Under the pieces are notes generated by a model. That model was not told the origin of the DNA. It made no database searches and saw only the letters and a program-made list of their open reading frames with translations. Made by a program: the position numbers and the translations under genes. This document shows positions 62,450-64,000 of a stretch of 64,000 nt of DNA, piece after piece; positions within the stretch are counted from its first letter, which is position 1; each line of letters starts with the position of its first letter. The stretch is from Pseudobdellovibrionaceae bacterium (GTDB lineage: Bacteria; Bdellovibrionota; Bdellovibrionia; Bdellovibrionales; Bdellovibrionaceae): assembly GCA_022843825.1 (NCBI GenBank), contig JALHMX010000006.1, forward strand, positions 1 to 64,000. Direction: 5' to 3'.

Positions 62450-63718
62450 TTAACGAAAGCCGGCTTTGTCCCAGTAGATACCAACACCACCTAGATCTTC
62501 TTCAATACGTAATAACTGATTATACTTAGCGATGCGCTCCGAACGACAGAGGCTTCCGGTTTTTATTTGGCTGCAGTTTAGGGCCACGGCTAAATCAGCA
62601 ATGGTGGTATCTTCTGTTTCTCCACTACGATGAGACATTACTGTTTTCATATTATTTCTTTGGGCCAGGCTAACGGCCTCAGCGGTCTCTGTTAAAGTTC
62701 CGATTTGATTCACCTTAACGAGCAAAGCATTCGCTGCCTTTTTCTCTAAGCCCATGCGTAAGCGTTTTGGGTTAGTCACAAATAGATCATCACCGACGAG
62801 CTGCACGCGAGAGCCCAAAGCTGACGTCGCACTCACCCAAGAGTCCCAATCGTCTTCAGAAAAGCCATCTTCAATACTGATCAAGGGATACTTCTCACTC
62901 CATTTTTTGTAAACATTTTGCAATTCATCACCAGAAAGATTTGTTCCTTCCCAGTGATAGTGCCCATCTTTAAAAAATTCTGTGGCCGCGCAATCTAAGG
63001 CTAAAAAAACATTCTGACCGGCTTCATAACCCGCTTCCAAAATGGCTTGCATTAATAATTCTAAAGCTTGCTCGTTAGATTTGAGAACTGGAGCAAAACC
63101 ACCTTCATCACCCACAGCTGTAGACAAACCTTTTTTGTGAAGAATCTTTTTTAAGGTATGGAATATTTCAGCGCCGGCGCGCAAACTTTCTGCAAATGAG
63201 TTATTAACCGTAGGTACAATCATAAACTCTTGAATGTCTAATCCGTTGTTAGCATGGGCACCGCCATTCAATAAGTTCATTAGCGGCACGGGCAATCGGT
63301 TAGCTTGTGATCCACCAACATAGCGATAAAGCGGAAGGCCCGCTGACTTAGCCGCTGCGTGGGCCACTGCTAATGAAACTCCTAAAATCGCATTAGCTCC
63401 CATTTTGGATTTATTTTCAGTGCCATCTACTTCACGAAGAATTTTATCTATGTAAACTTGCTCGTAAACATTAAGCCCAATAATTTCAGGTGCAATTTTT
63501 TCCCGAACGTTATCTACTGCTTTAAAAACGCCTTTTCCGAAATAGCGTTTGGCATCGCCATCACGAAGCTCGTAAGCTTCATGGGCGCCGGTGCTCGCTC
63601 CTGAAGGAACAGCGGCGCGACCGATATGTCCTGATGCGGTTTTAACTTCAACTTCAACTGTTGGATTACCACGGCTATCCAAAATTTCTCGAGAAACTAA
63701 ACTGACGATTTCAGACAT
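62450..63718 (-). CDS. eno: enolase
   Basis: Converts 2-phosphoglycerate to phosphoenolpyruvate. Conserved blocks: [97 protein letters not shown] and [19 protein letters not shown]. Length 422 aa is normal. GGGGCAC lies upstream of the ATG. It is followed on its upstream side by the partial gene at the right edge with a 12-base gap. Confidence 0.97.
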   Translation of the reverse strand: MSEIVSLVSREILDSRGNPTVEVEVKTASGHIGRAAVPSGASTGAHEAYELRDGDAKRYFGKGVFKAVDNVREKIAPEIIGLNVYEQVYIDKILREVDGTENKSKMGANAILGVSLAVAHAAAKSAGLPLYRYVGGSQANRLPVPLMNLLNGGAHANNGLDIQEFMIVPTVNNSFAESLRAGAEIFHTLKKILHKKGLSTAVGDEGGFAPVLKSNEQALELLMQAILEAGYEAGQNVFLALDCAATEFFKDGHYHWEGTNLSGDELQNVYKKWSEKYPLISIEDGFSEDDWDSWVSATSALGSRVQLVGDDLFVTNPKRLRMGLEKKAANALLVKVNQIGTLTETAEAVSLAQRNNMKTVMSHRSGETEDTTIADLAVALNCSQIKTGSLCRSERIAKYNQLLRIEEDLGGVGIYWDKAGFR

Positions 63719-63730
63719 AATGTGCCCCTT

Positions 63731-64000
63731 CTATTTCTTATTATCTAATTTATTAACTTTTTTTAAAATCTCTAAACTTTCTAAAATAATTTGTGGGTAC
63801 TGCGCTTTCACAATGTCCCAATCCACTTTATGAAAGGCTTGCTTGATCCCAGGGCTTTGCTTCTGTCCTGCGGTTAATAAGACCACCAGTTGATGAGCAC
63901 GCACCATATAGTCATGCAATTTTGATAAATTTTGTGCCACCTGATGGACAGGCTTATTCATAAATTCAAATTCAATATCATCTCGATTTTCAAATTGATT
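63731..64000 (-). CDS. C-terminal part of an unidentified protein (runs off the right edge)
   Basis: The frame that contains the ATG at 63961 is open without a stop to the window edge, so the true start is probably outside. The visible ~89 residues are helical (VHQVAQNLSKLHDYMVRAHQL, then a region ending ILKKVNKLDNKK). No family was recognised. The ATG at 63961 could also be the real start of a 76-aa protein; there is no good ribosome site before it. It lies 12 bases before enolase and is probably co-transcribed with it. Confidence 0.45.
   Translation of the reverse strand, partial: NQFENRDDIEFEFMNKPVHQVAQNLSKLHDYMVRAHQLVVLLTAGQKQSPGIKQAFHKVDWDIVKAQYPQIILESLEILKKVNKLDNKK

Overview
The window is a compact, AT-rich bacterial chromosome segment. 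Nearly every base is coding, gaps are short, and many start and stop codons overlap. The left edge holds the 5' part of a 16S rRNA gene on the minus strand. Its sequence (AGAACAAACGCTGGCGGCG after the universal start, short V3), together with the abundance of outer-membrane barrels, lipoproteins, FHA and PEGA proteins, and a Myxococcus-type Glt/Agl gliding cluster, points to the Bdellovibrionota, probably a Bdellovibrio/Pseudobdellovibrio-like organism. This placement is inferred from content; no search was run.

Layout. 1-1.1 kb: 16S rRNA (partial) with a tRNA-Ala(TGC) upstream of it. 1.2-2.4 kb: an unknown protein and a small cupin, divergent across a direct-repeat operator-like site. 2.4-9.4 kb: a candidate envelope-signalling locus with a FecR/Fn3-like protein diverging from a HAMP-PP2C phosphatase, a STAS-like protein and a 985-residue protein that joins cytoplasmic DUF4388/MshEN-like and helical regions to a C-terminal outer-membrane barrel. 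9.4-17 kb: a methyltransferase, RNase HI with a C-terminal hybrid-binding domain, a 1668-residue metzincin lipoprotein and a barrel. 17-26 kb: AddA/AddB helicase-nucleases behind two related barrels and a lipoprotein. 26-35.8 kb: CoaE, a PEGA Ser/Thr kinase overlapping an acyl-CoA synthetase, a Cys/Gly-rich lipoprotein, an M3 oligopeptidase, NAD kinase and RecN. 35.8-39.2 kb: small exported proteins, a barrel, Apt and a RAYT-type transposase with REP-like sequence.

39.2-59.4 kb is the core of the window. One nearly gapless minus-strand series runs kdsC-gltA-gltB-gltC-gltD-gltE-gltF-gltG-aglR-aglQ-aglS-lptC/A-lptB-rpoN. It is preceded by engB-kdsB-pyrG-kdsD and is separated from it only by one inverted gene. 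In many Proteobacteria kdsD-kdsC-lptC-lptA-lptB-rpoN is a contiguous locus. Here the gliding machinery (outer-membrane barrels, periplasmic TPR proteins, FHA/TonB linker, TolQ/TolR-type motor) sits inside it, and lptC and lptA appear fused. 59.6-64 kb: an FHA-type sigma-54 activator, a FliL-like membrane protein, a lipoprotein, enolase and a partial gene at the right edge.

The best candidates for something undescribed are the gliding cluster nested in the LPS-transport operon, the 985-residue cytoplasm-to-outer-membrane fusion with its FecR/PP2C/STAS neighbours, the double-palindrome promoter of the inverted gene at 54.75 kb, and the RAYT/REP-like pair. No CRISPR array, prophage or complete insertion sequence was seen.
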